DNA from: PALSA-607 sp036510735
GTDB taxonomy: Bacteria > Actinomycetota > Actinomycetes > Acidothermales > Acidothermaceae
Direction of reading: 5' to 3'
Length of the DNA stretch: 13,884 bases
Assembly (NCBI GenBank): GCA_036510735.1
Contig: DATCDK010000015.1
Span: forward strand, 1-13,884
The notes below the pieces were generated by a model. That model saw nothing but the letters and a program-made list of their open reading frames with translations. It made no database searches and was not told the DNA's origin. A program made the translations under genes and the position numbers. Positions 5,810 through 12,856 of the stretch are shown here, piece by piece (within the stretch, counting starts at the first letter, position 1; every line of letters begins with the position of its first letter).

Positions 5810-6142
5810 ATGACCACGATCAAGGCGACTTGCCCCACGTGTGGCGAGGTCGAGCTCACGGCAGACGACCTGACCTTGATGGTCTGTAGCCAAGCTCCGC
5901 TGTCCTACTACGCCTTCCGCTGCCCGCGTTGCATCGAGGAGATCCGTAAGCCAGCCGATGATCACATCATCTCGCTGCTGATCTCCGGTGGTGTGCGCGC
6001 CACGAACTGGAACATCCCCGCCGAGGCGCTCGAGGAGCACGACGGCTCGTCGATCAGCTACGACGAGTTGCTCGACTTCGCCCTCGCCGTCGAGCGCACT
6101 GACTACCTGGCCGCACTCGCGGATCACGCCTTCCGCGCCTAA
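5810..6142 (+). CDS. Small zinc-ribbon protein (110 aa), function unknown
   Basis: The ATG at 5810 is set by GGAAGGA (5797-5803), 6 nt upstream. The N-terminal third is a zinc ribbon: C8-P-T-C11-G, then C38-P-R-C41, a CxxC pair of pairs, with an extra C26 in between. The rest is acidic and partly helical (DDHIISLLISGGV, then SYDELLDFALAVERTDYLAAL), with no basic DNA-binding surface obvious and no membrane segment. I recall similar actinobacterial hypothetical proteins with the same CPTCGEVELT start and a KPAD.....LLISGGV block, but no assigned function. It stands alone between pafC and a strong terminator, so it is probably a monocistronic unit. A metal-binding or protein-protein role is plausible; more cannot be said. 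Confidence 0.88.
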   Translation: MTTIKATCPTCGEVELTADDLTLMVCSQAPLSYYAFRCPRCIEEIRKPADDHIISLLISGGVRATNWNIPAEALEEHDGSSISYDELLDFALAVERTDYLAALADHAFRA

Positions 6143-6176
6143 TACCGCCAGACGTCCCCCCGACCAAGCAAATCGC

Positions 6177-6211
6177 TGACGGTTCTTCACCCCCCGGGTG
6201 AAGAACCGTCA
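6177..6211. terminator. Strong terminator hairpin after the zinc-ribbon gene
   Basis: A perfect 16-bp stem, TGACGGTTCTTCACCC paired with GGGTGAAGAACCGTCA, with a CCC loop. It is followed by CTAATTTGG, a weak T-rich tail. It lies 34 nt after the zinc-ribbon stop and 27 nt before the next start. This is the clearest terminator in the window and separates the pafBC/zinc-ribbon side from the tat side. Confidence 0.85.
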
Positions 6212-6238
6212 CTAATTTGGCCGTGGTTTGATTTCGGC

Positions 6239-6418
6239 ATGGGCTGGCTCGGCTGGACGCTGACGTTCCTCGGGCTAGGCCTGCTCGCGCTCGGCGTGCT
6301 GGCCCTGCTTGCACTTCGCCTGTGGCGGGCCGGCAAGGCGCTCGGCCGCGATCTGGCCCGCGCGAGCGAACTCACGGCCAATCTGGGGACCGTGCCCGAC
6401 CGGTCTGGGCTTAGCTGA
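6239..6418 (+). CDS. Small single-pass membrane protein (59 aa)
   Basis: A short frame opening ATGGGCTGGCTC at 6239 and closing TGA at 6416-6418. The product begins with MGWLGW, followed by an uninterrupted hydrophobic helix (about residues 4-26, rich in Leu, Gly and Ala). A basic amphipathic segment RLWRAGKALGRDLARASEL (about 27-45) comes next, then a short polar tail. The topology, a membrane helix then an amphipathic basic helix, superficially resembles TatA, whose gene follows 115 bp later, but the FG hinge of TatA is missing. There is no SD. A weak -10-like TTTGAT (6227-6232) is 6 nt upstream of the ATG, so translation could be leaderless. It starts directly after the terminator at 6177-6211. 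I recall small actinobacterial proteins of this pattern but no known role. Confidence 0.72.
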   Translation: MGWLGWTLTFLGLGLLALGVLALLALRLWRAGKALGRDLARASELTANLGTVPDRSGLS

Positions 6419-6494
6419 GATCTGCGGCTACTTTTGTTCGGTCGCGATTTGATGAACCGGCGGCAGGAAGCCAGCGAACACTTGGTACGGCCGT

Positions 6495-6500
6495 TAGCAT
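6495..6500 (+). promoter_or_regulatory. Putative -10 hexamer (TAGCAT) for tatA
   Basis: TAGCAT in the 115-bp gap before tatA would place the transcript start near 6507, with a leader of about 27 nt that carries the SD GGAGAAAG (6521-6528). No good -35 was seen. Confidence 0.4.
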
Positions 6501-6533
6501 GAAGCTGACCCCGAGGCTATGGAGAAAGTTCTG

Positions 6534-6908
6534 ATGGAGATTCCCGAGCTCTTGATCGTCCTTGTCATCGTCGGGTTCCTTGTATTCGGCGCGAAGCGGA
6601 TGCCAGACGCTGCGCGGGGCCTCGGTCGATCGCTTCGTATCTTCAAGGCCGAGACAAAGGGCCTGCTGACCGATGACCAGACCGTTCAACCCGCTCCGCC
6701 CGTCGCGCCGCTTCAGCAGCTCCCGGCTCCGGCTCCCGTCTACGCCCCGCCGGCGCAGCAGGCCCCGGTCTACGCAGCACCCGTTCAGCAAGCCCCGGTC
6801 TACGCCGCTCCGGCGCAGCAGGCGCCGGTCTACGCCGCTCCGGTTCAGCAGGCGCCGGTCGCCGCGCCTGCCGAACAGCCCGTTCCCGAACACCACGACG
6901 CGCAGTAG
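6534..6908 (+). CDS. tatA: Twin-arginine translocase subunit TatA with repeat tail
   Basis: TatA oligomerises at the TatC receptor to form the route by which folded twin-arginine proteins cross the membrane. The start chosen is ATG 6534, because GGAGAAAG (6521-6528) lies just upstream; ATG 6519 would add five residues and destroy that logic. The 124-aa protein has a short N-terminus with E5 and a membrane helix at about residues 6-19. The F18-G19 hinge follows, and then the amphipathic helix AKRMPDAARGLGRSLRIFKAE with the conserved F37, a TatA rather than TatB pattern. After residue 53 comes a Pro/Ala/Gln tail built from four 10-residue repeats and an acidic/His end (EHHDAQ). tatC starts 27 bp after its stop, so the two form an operon. 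No tatB is seen nearby. Confidence 0.95.
   Translation: MEIPELLIVLVIVGFLVFGAKRMPDAARGLGRSLRIFKAETKGLLTDDQTVQPAPPVAPLQQLPAPAPVYAPPAQQAPVYAAPVQQAPVYAAPAQQAPVYAAPVQQAPVAAPAEQPVPEHHDAQ
6738..6867 (+). repeat. 30-bp tandem repeats encoding the TatA tail
   Basis: Four in-frame 30-bp units begin with GTCTAC at 6738, 6768, 6798 and 6828, with a partial fifth from 6858. Each encodes VYA-(A/P)-P-(A/V)-QQAP. The A/V position alternates (GCG, GTT, GCG, GTT), so the array reads as a 60-bp unit duplicated once. The high similarity points to recent expansion by slippage or unequal crossover. Confidence 0.9.
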
Positions 6909-6935
6909 TCGCCGTCCGCGCCGGGTTGCCTTCAC

Positions 6936-7793
6936 ATGTCTCGTCCGGCTCGGCCGCCTGACGGGCGGATGTCGCTTGGCGACCATCTCCGTGAGCTCCG
7001 CAGCCGACTCGTAAGGTGCGCGCTCGCGATCTTCCTCGGAAGCGCATTGTCGTTCGTGTTCTTCAATCGAATCTGGAAGTTCTTGCAGCGCCCGTACTGC
7101 CAGGTGCACCAACACCAGACGCTCGACCTCGCAGTGAAAGTTAAGGGCTGCGGCGCTGGGCCTCTCGTATTCAGCAGCGTGTTCGACCCGATTCTCTGGC
7201 ACTTCAAGGTCGCCTTGATCGCGGGCATCGTGATTGCATCGCCAGTGTGGCTCTACCAGTTGTGGGCGTTCGTCACCCCCGGCCTCCAACGCAAAGAGCG
7301 TCGCTACTCGCTCGCCTTTGTAGGTGCCGCGGTGCCGCTTTTCCTGTGCGGAGCGACGTTGGCTTATCTCGTGATGTCCCGGGGTTTGCAACTCCTGCTC
7401 AATTTCGCGCCGAACAACACCGTCAGCCTGATTTCCATCGACCACTACCTGTCCTACGCGATGGCGATGTTGCTGATCTTCGGAGCGTCGTTCGACATTC
7501 CGTTGTTGATCGTGATGTTGAACTGGGTCGGAGTGCTCAGCTACGCCCGGCTAAAGAAAAGCCGGCGGCTATCGATCTTCCTGTGCTTCGTCTTTGCGGC
7601 AGTCGCAACGCCGTCGGGTGATCCGTTCACGATGCTCGCGCTCGGCCTGCCCCTCATGGCTCTGCTCGAACTGGCGACGCAGATCGCTCGGATCCACGAC
7701 AAACGTAAGGCCAAGGCCACGCCGACATCGGACGAAACGTTTAGCGACCTGCCCGACGACGAGACCTCACCGCTGGACCTCTCGTCGCTCTAG
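6936..7793 (+). CDS. tatC: Sec-independent (Tat) translocase subunit TatC
   Basis: TatC recognises the twin-arginine signal peptide and recruits TatA. The 285 aa include six hydrophobic segments (about 24-45, 86-108, 126-146, 172-196, 209-224 and 233-250). Conserved landmarks are HLRELRSRL with E20, SPVWLYQLWAFVTPGLQRKERRY with E121, FGASFDIPLL, and TPSGDP with D229. These blocks and the DKRKAKA C-terminal motif resemble what I recall of the M. tuberculosis TatC. One unusual residue is D187, at the position of the conserved glutamate in FGxxFE (E170 in E. coli). The ATG at 6936 has only a poor SD. ATG 6969 (MSLGDHLREL) is an alternative start closer to the conserved block. The tail after residue 255 is charged and variable. 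Confidence 0.95.
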   Translation: MSRPARPPDGRMSLGDHLRELRSRLVRCALAIFLGSALSFVFFNRIWKFLQRPYCQVHQHQTLDLAVKVKGCGAGPLVFSSVFDPILWHFKVALIAGIVIASPVWLYQLWAFVTPGLQRKERRYSLAFVGAAVPLFLCGATLAYLVMSRGLQLLLNFAPNNTVSLISIDHYLSYAMAMLLIFGASFDIPLLIVMLNWVGVLSYARLKKSRRLSIFLCFVFAAVATPSGDPFTMLALGLPLMALLELATQIARIHDKRKAKATPTSDETFSDLPDDETSPLDLSSL

Positions 7794-7814
7794 CGGCCCA
7801 CCTTCGAGCGTTGA

Positions 7815-7846
7815 AGTCCAGCGCACGCAAGAACGAGCGCTGGGCT
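7815..7846. terminator. Hairpin after tatC
   Basis: AGTCCAGCGC (7815-7824) pairs with GCGCTGGGCT (7837-7846): 10 bp with one T-G wobble and a 12-nt loop, 21 nt after the tatC stop. There is no U-tract. It probably ends or attenuates the tatAC transcript before the separate helY promoter. Confidence 0.5.
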
Positions 7847-7906
7847 CCAATGCTTCCGGCAAACGGTTCGGTTGCGCGTGATCATCGAGAAAGCCCCGCG
7901 ACCGCG

Positions 7907-7912
7907 TAGCGT
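7907..7912 (+). promoter_or_regulatory. Putative -10 hexamer of a leaderless helY promoter (TAGCGT)
   Basis: TAGCGT ends exactly 7 nt before the GTG at 7920. That spacing matches pafA and pafB and decides the helY start in favour of 7920 over the in-frame TTG at 7872. No SD lies in the spacer GGTTGTT. Confidence 0.55.
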
Positions 7913-7919
7913 GGTTGTT

Positions 7920-10646
7920 GTGTCCGCCGAGTTGAGTCCCGCGGAGAAGTACGCCGCAGCCCGGCAGCGAGCGACCTCGGCCGGTGAGAGCTTCCAGGCG
8001 CTCTACGACTTCCCGCTCGACGACTTCCAACTCCGGGCCTGTCGCGCCCTCGAAGATGGTCACGGCGTGCTGGTGGCGGCGCCGACCGGCTCCGGCAAGA
8101 CGCTCGTCGGCGAGTTCGCCGTGCATCTCGCACTGGCCGAAGGACGCAAGTGCTTCTACACGACGCCGATCAAGGCGCTGTCGAACCAGAAGTATGCGGA
8201 CCTCGTGCGTCGTTATGGTGCGGCCAAGGTCGGCCTGCTGACCGGCGACAACACCATCAATGGTGAGGCGCCGGTGGTCGTCATGACCACCGAGGTGTTG
8301 CGCAACATGCTCTACGCGTCGTCGCCCACGCTGACCGGCCTGGGATACGTCGTGATGGACGAGGTGCACTATCTCGCCGACCGCATCCGGGGCGGCGTGT
8401 GGGAAGAGGTCATCATCCATCTCCCCGAATCGGTGCGCCTCGTATCGCTGTCCGCCACCGTGAGCAATGCCGAGGAGTTCGCCGACTGGCTGGTCACGGT
8501 CCGCGGCGAGACCACGGTCATCGTCGAGGAGCACCGACCAGTTCCGTTGTGGCAGCACATGATGGTCGGGCCGCGCATGTACGACATGTTCATCGCCGAT
8601 GGCCGCGAGATCAAGGTCAATCCCGAGCTGGCTCGCGTGACCGGGAACGAGGAGCGCAGAGTTCGCGCAGTCGATCGCAGCCGTTCAGGCAACCGTGGTG
8701 ATCGGCGGCCGCGGCGTCGTGACACGCCGAGCCGGGTCGATGTCATCGAGCGATTGGACGCCGACGGGCTGCTGCCGGCGATCACCTTCATCTTCAGCCG
8801 GGCGGGCTGCGAGGGCGCTGTTGTTCAGTGTCTACGAGCAGGCGTGCGACTCAACACCCCCGCCGAGGCTGCCGAGGTGCGCGCGATCGTCGAGGAGCGC
8901 ACGACATCGATACCCGAGGAAGACCTGCACATTCTCGGCTACCACGAGTGGCTCGAGGCTCTTCAGCGTGGAATCGCCGCGCATCACGCCGGGATGCTGC
9001 CCACGTTCAAAGAAGTTGTCGAGGAACTCTTCACCCGAGGCCTGGTGAAGGCGGTCTTCGCGACCGAGACTCTCGCGCTTGGCATCAACATGCCGGCGCG
9101 CACAGTGGTGCTTGAGAAGCTGGTCAAGTGGAACGGTGAAGCGCACGTCGACGTGACGCCAGGCGAGTACACCCAGCTCACTGGTCGGGCCGGGCGTCGT
9201 GGCATCGACGTCGAGGGCCACGCAGTCGTGCTCTGGACGCAGGGACTTGATCCGGGGACCGTGGCCGGGCTCGCGTCGACCCGTACGTATCCACTTCGTT
9301 CGAGCTTTCGGCCGTCGTACAACATGGCGGTCAATCTGGTCGGACAGGTGGGCAGAGACAAAGCGCGAGCGCTGCTGGAATCGTCGTTCGCGCAATTCCA
9401 AGCCGACCGCGCGGTCGTTGGATTGGCTCGACAGATTCAGAAAAACGACGAGGCTCTCGACGGTTACCGCGAAGCGATGAGCTGCCATCTCGGCGACTTC
9501 GAGGAGTACGCGGCTCGTCGCCGCAAGCTGTCCGACGTCGAGGCGGAGTCTGCTAAATCAGGTGCTGCGTTGCGACGCGCGGCGGCGGCTGCGGCACTGG
9601 AGAAGTTGAAACCAGGCGACGTGGTGCGCATTCCGGTCGGCCGGCGCGCAGGTCTCGCGATCGTGCTCGACCCAGGGCTGCAGACGGGAACCGAAGACGC
9701 GCGACCGGTCGTGCTCACCGAGGAGCGACAAGTCAAACGCCTGTCAGTGCTGGATTTTCCGAGCCCTGTCGAGCCGATCGGCCGGGTCCGAATACCCAAG
9801 ACATTCAGCGGGCGTAACCCACAGGATCGTCGCGACCTCGTCATCACGATGCGCAATCACGGGTTTGAGAAGGCGCACGACGACGGCGCAAGATCTGCGC
9901 GCGGCGGAGTTACTGACGAAGTTGCGGAGCAAATCACTGAGCTTCGTGCGCAACTGCGCGCCCATCCGTGCCACGGCTGCGCCGACCGCGAGCAACATGC
10001 GCGGTGGGCAGAGCGTTATTGGCGGCTACGCCGCGACACCGACGGGTTGCGTCGCCGGGTCGAGAATCGCACCAACTCCATCGCTCGCGTTTTCGACCGG
10101 GTCTGTGACCTGCTCGATCACCTCGGGTACCTCGAGGGCGAGAAGGTCACCGATGCCGGACGCCGCCTCGCCCGCTTGTACGGCGAGCTCGACTTGCTGG
10201 CAGCCGAATGCCTGCGAGGTGCTGTGTGGCGCGATCTGACACCGGCCGAGCTGGCCGCCTGCGTGTCTGCGCTGGTGTTCGAGGTACGCGAGCCGACGAC
10301 CGCACCGCCCCGTTTGCCGCGTGGCAGGGTGCCCGACGTGATCGACGACACGATGAAGTTGTGGGGACAGCTCGCCCGCGCCGAGCGCGACCGCCGGTTG
10401 GACTTCCTGCGCGAGCCGGCTCCTGGCTTCGCATGGGCGGCATTTCGCTGGGCCTCCGGTGCCAGCCTTGATTCGGTGCTGACCGACAACGCGATGTCGG
10501 CCGGCGACTTTGTGCGATGGATTCGGCAACTGCTCGACCTGCTCGGGCAGATTGCGCTCGCGGCCGACGACGACATCAGACCGGTTGCCGAGCGTGCGAT
10601 GACGGCGTTGCGCAGGGGAGTGGTGGCCTACTCCTCTGTCGGGTAG
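7920..10646 (+). CDS. helY: Ski2-like superfamily 2 DEVH-box helicase HelY
   Basis: An ATP-dependent RNA/DNA helicase related to Ski2/Mtr4. The 908 aa from GTG 7920 match the length I recall for mycobacterial HelY (906). Motifs in order: Q-motif-like DDFQLRACRAL; Walker A APTGSGKT (P55-T61); Ia TTPIKALSNQKY; Ib MTTEVLRNMLY; II DEVH (147-150); III SATVSN (178-183); FIFSRAGCE; IV-V HHAGMLPTFKEVVEELF and TETLALGINMPARTV; and VI QLTGRAGRRG (419-428). An Arg-rich insertion lies at about 245-275. The C-terminal half has an SH3-like segment (KPGDVVRIP). It also carries the HPCHGC cluster (682-687), probably metal-binding, and a DSHCT-like helical domain from about 730. It is cytosolic. It runs into the convergent exonuclease gene with 18 bp between stops. 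Its substrate cannot be read from sequence. Confidence 0.95.
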   Translation: MSAELSPAEKYAAARQRATSAGESFQALYDFPLDDFQLRACRALEDGHGVLVAAPTGSGKTLVGEFAVHLALAEGRKCFYTTPIKALSNQKYADLVRRYGAAKVGLLTGDNTINGEAPVVVMTTEVLRNMLYASSPTLTGLGYVVMDEVHYLADRIRGGVWEEVIIHLPESVRLVSLSATVSNAEEFADWLVTVRGETTVIVEEHRPVPLWQHMMVGPRMYDMFIADGREIKVNPELARVTGNEERRVRAVDRSRSGNRGDRRPRRRDTPSRVDVIERLDADGLLPAITFIFSRAGCEGAVVQCLRAGVRLNTPAEAAEVRAIVEERTTSIPEEDLHILGYHEWLEALQRGIAAHHAGMLPTFKEVVEELFTRGLVKAVFATETLALGINMPARTVVLEKLVKWNGEAHVDVTPGEYTQLTGRAGRRGIDVEGHAVVLWTQGLDPGTVAGLASTRTYPLRSSFRPSYNMAVNLVGQVGRDKARALLESSFAQFQADRAVVGLARQIQKNDEALDGYREAMSCHLGDFEEYAARRRKLSDVEAESAKSGAALRRAAAAAALEKLKPGDVVRIPVGRRAGLAIVLDPGLQTGTEDARPVVLTEERQVKRLSVLDFPSPVEPIGRVRIPKTFSGRNPQDRRDLVITMRNHGFEKAHDDGARSARGGVTDEVAEQITELRAQLRAHPCHGCADREQHARWAERYWRLRRDTDGLRRRVENRTNSIARVFDRVCDLLDHLGYLEGEKVTDAGRRLARLYGELDLLAAECLRGAVWRDLTPAELAACVSALVFEVREPTTAPPRLPRGRVPDVIDDTMKLWGQLARAERDRRLDFLREPAPGFAWAAFRWASGASLDSVLTDNAMSAGDFVRWIRQLLDLLGQIALAADDDIRPVAERAMTALRRGVVAYSSVG

Positions 10647-10664
10647 GTCACACGGTGGGCGAGG

Positions 10665-11612
10665 TCACGCCTTACCGACCGGACTGATGTTCAGTGCCGT
10701 GAGCAGCCGCGCTGCCGGTGACCCCAATCCGTAGCGCTGGATGAGGTCGAGCAAAGCCTGTTCGTCGCGGATCTTCTTGGGCAGGTCGTCGTCGAGCTCA
10801 CCAATCGGCACGTCTGTTCGGGTCGCGACAACGACACGTGCCGACTCGAGGTACGCGGTTGCGGCCCGCAGCTTCGTGCGCGTGCCGGCAGGAAAGCCTG
10901 CGTCACTGTCCGACTCGAGGGCCTCGACGATCGAGGCCATTGAACCGAACCGCGAAACCAGCGCGGCCGCGGTCTTGTCACCGATACCCGCGACGCCGGG
11001 CAGGCCGTCGCTCGGATCGCCGCGCAGAACCGCAAAGTCGGCGTACGCGCGCCCAGGAATGCCGTACTTCGCCGTGACAGTGGCCTCGTCGACGAGTTCC
11101 GCTTTGCCTACACCGCGGGCCGTATACACAATGCGCACCGGCTTGGCGTCATCGACGAGCTGGAACAGATCGCGGTCGCCGGTGACGACGTCGACGGGTC
11201 CACGCGCACGAACTGCCAACGTCGCGATCACGTCGTCGGCCTCGAAGCCGGCCACGCCAAGACGGCACAAGCCGATCGCATCGAGTAGCTGTTCAATGAC
11301 GACGACTTGCGGTGTCAGCGCGTCGGGGACAGTTTCGCCGCCCGCAGGTGCAACTCGGTGCGCCTTGTACGAGGGCAGCAACGCAACGCGAAACGCCGGC
11401 CGCCAATCGGCGTCCATGCAGGCCACCAATCGCGCTGGCTGGTAGCGCTCGACGAGGAACCCGATGAAGTCGAGAAGACCTCTGATGGCATTGACCGGCG
11501 TTCCGTCAGGTGCGGTGACAGATTCCGGAACGCCGTAGAACGCGCGAAAATACAGCGATGGCGTATCGAGGAGGAGCAAGCCTCCCGATGGCGCTGCAGG
11601 CGACGGCGGCAC
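10665..11612 (-). CDS. 5'-3' exonuclease-like protein (PIN/FEN family, PolA N-terminal type)
   Basis: A stand-alone 5' nuclease of 315 aa that resembles the exonuclease domain of DNA polymerase I and would act on flaps or 5' ends in replication and repair. The acidic metal-binding set is visible: LLLLDTPSLYFRAFYG (D16), NAIRG, CMDADWRPAFR (D67, D69), SYKAHR, GFEADDVIA (E124, D126, D127) and VTGDRDLFQL (D146, D148). The helix-3-turn-helix RGDPSDGLPGVAGIGDKTA follows. GTG at 11612 is chosen because the conserved N-terminus starts about 10 residues later; the frame stays open beyond it, but only into the divergent acyl-CoA dehydrogenase gene. The start is therefore less certain. It is convergent with helY (18 bp) and divergent from the dehydrogenase (49 bp). 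I recall the equivalent pair in M. tuberculosis (Rv2090, Rv2092c). Confidence 0.9.
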   Translation of the reverse strand: MPPSPAAPSGGLLLLDTPSLYFRAFYGVPESVTAPDGTPVNAIRGLLDFIGFLVERYQPARLVACMDADWRPAFRVALLPSYKAHRVAPAGGETVPDALTPQVVVIEQLLDAIGLCRLGVAGFEADDVIATLAVRARGPVDVVTGDRDLFQLVDDAKPVRIVYTARGVGKAELVDEATVTAKYGIPGRAYADFAVLRGDPSDGLPGVAGIGDKTAAALVSRFGSMASIVEALESDSDAGFPAGTRTKLRAATAYLESARVVVATRTDVPIGELDDDLPKKIRDEQALLDLIQRYGLGSPAARLLTALNISPVGKA

Positions 11613-11661
11613 GCCAAGAGCTTCGCACGACCGCAGCGAATGCGCATGACAGGATCGGCGA

Positions 11662-12807
11662 ATGAAGGTTGAGCGGGTACTTCCTACGCCTGAGGCCACC
11701 GAGCTGCTCGACCTGGTCGCCGACATTGCCCGCGACAGCCTCGCACCGCGTGCAGCGCTGGCCGAACGTGACGGCAGTTTTCCCCGCGATGCATTTCTCA
11801 AGCTCGGTGCGAGCGGGCTCCTCGGGCTGCCATACCCCGAGGAATATGGTGGCGCCGCTCAGCCGTACGAGGTCTATCTGCAGGTCATCGAAGAGCTCAG
11901 CAGGGCATGGCTGACGGTCGGTCTCGGCATCAGCGTCCACACACTTTCGTGCTTCCCGCTCGCCCGCTTCGGCACCGATGCGCAACGCGCCCGTTGGTTG
12001 CCTGACATGCTCGGCGGCGCATTGCTCGGTGCGTACTGCCTGTCAGAACCAGATTCAGGGTCGGACGCCGGTGCGCTGCGCACGCGAGCGACGCGGGTCG
12101 GTGATCGGTTCCAGCTCGACGGCACGAAGGCGTGGATCACGCACGCCGGCCAGGCCGACTTCTACACGGTGATGGCCCGCACGTCCGACGAGCGGTCGCG
12201 TGGCATCAGCTGCTTTCTGGTCGCGGGGGAGAGCCCTGGGCTGCGCGCAGGGCCTCCCGAACACAAGATGGGCCTGCAAGGTTCGCCGACGGGCCAGCTG
12301 CACCTCTCGGACGTTGATGTGGACGCCGACCGGCTCATCGGCGCCGAAGGCCAGGGGTTCACGATCGCGCTCGCCGCGCTGGATACCGGCCGCTTGGGCA
12401 TCGCCGCCTGTGCCGTCGGGTTGGCGCAGGCGGCACTTGATGTCGCCCTCGACTACGCGGGGCAGCGCCGTCAGTTCGGGCACTCGATCGCCGACTTCGA
12501 GGGCGTGGGCTTCCTGCTCGCCGATATGGCTACCGCCATCGAGGCGGCCCGCGCCATGTACCTCGCCGCCGCGCGGCGCGCATCTGCGGGGATGAACTTC
12601 ACTCGGCAAGCAGCGATGGCAAAACTGTTTTCCACCGACATGGCGATGCGGGTCACGACCGATGCCGTGCAGGTGCTTGGGGGATACGGCTACGTCGAGG
12701 ACTATCCGGTCGAGCGCTACATGCGCGAAGCCAAGGCGCTGCAGATCGTGGAAGGCACCAATCAGGTGCAGCGCCTCGTTATCAGCCGCCAGCTTCGGAA
12801 GGAATAA
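11662..12807 (+). CDS. Acyl-CoA dehydrogenase
   Basis: A FAD-dependent dehydrogenase that forms the alpha-beta double bond of an acyl-CoA, passing electrons to ETF. The 381 aa match the family length. The N-terminal helical domain covers about residues 1-120. The first signature AYCLSEPDSGSDAGALRT is at 124-141. A middle beta domain (GTKAWITHAGQAD, then HKMGLQGSPTGQLHLSDV) follows. The C-terminal domain has QRRQFGHSIADFEGV, the second signature QVLGGYGYVEDYPVERYMREA (337-357) and the catalytic glutamate E364 in VEGTNQ. The chain length of its substrate cannot be told; it looks like the short/branched-chain type. ATG 11662 is preceded by a weak -10-like CAGGAT (11650-11655) at 6 nt and no SD, so it may be leaderless. 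It is divergent from the exonuclease and unrelated to the rest of the locus. Confidence 0.95.
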   Translation: MKVERVLPTPEATELLDLVADIARDSLAPRAALAERDGSFPRDAFLKLGASGLLGLPYPEEYGGAAQPYEVYLQVIEELSRAWLTVGLGISVHTLSCFPLARFGTDAQRARWLPDMLGGALLGAYCLSEPDSGSDAGALRTRATRVGDRFQLDGTKAWITHAGQADFYTVMARTSDERSRGISCFLVAGESPGLRAGPPEHKMGLQGSPTGQLHLSDVDVDADRLIGAEGQGFTIALAALDTGRLGIAACAVGLAQAALDVALDYAGQRRQFGHSIADFEGVGFLLADMATAIEAARAMYLAAARRASAGMNFTRQAAMAKLFSTDMAMRVTTDAVQVLGGYGYVEDYPVERYMREAKALQIVEGTNQVQRLVISRQLRKE

Positions 12808-12825
12808 CCCGAAGGAGCTATTGAA

Positions 12826-12856
12826 ATTGGTCGGTTGCTGCGAGTGGCAGCCCAAT
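12826..12856. terminator. Hairpin after the acyl-CoA dehydrogenase gene
   Basis: ATTGG (12826-12830) pairs with CCAAT (12852-12856). GTTGCT (12834-12839) pairs with GGCAGC (12846-12851) with two wobbles, and a 3-nt bulge and a 6-nt loop complete the structure. The stem totals 11 bp, 18 nt after the dehydrogenase stop. No U-tract follows. It could be a terminator or the start of the leader of the CAP gene; the 173-bp gap holds nothing else that I can defend. Confidence 0.45.

Noticed and set aside
6411..7445. 344-codon minus-strand frame with VDRxLLxxxG repeats
   Set aside because: The repeats are only the antisense reading of the TatA tail repeats, and the rest mirrors tatC.
7872..7919. Longer helY start at TTG 7872
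   Set aside because: The added 16 residues (RVIIEKAPRPRSVVVV) resemble no family N-terminus and have no SD. The -10 hexamer and spacing point to GTG 7920.
9742..9749. TGTCAGTG, like the PafBC (RecA-independent damage) promoter motif
   Set aside because: It lies inside helY and no TANNNT hexamer follows at the required 8-nt spacing. Chance match.
10645..10667. AGGTCAC repeated at the helY/exonuclease stop junction
   Set aside because: Only 7 nt match and both copies lie at convergent stops. It is too short to count as an echo.
11613..11801. 63-residue N-terminal extension of the exonuclease frame
   Set aside because: It runs into the divergent acyl-CoA dehydrogenase gene and is Ser/Arg-rich with no family similarity. 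The conserved nuclease N-terminus begins just after GTG 11612.
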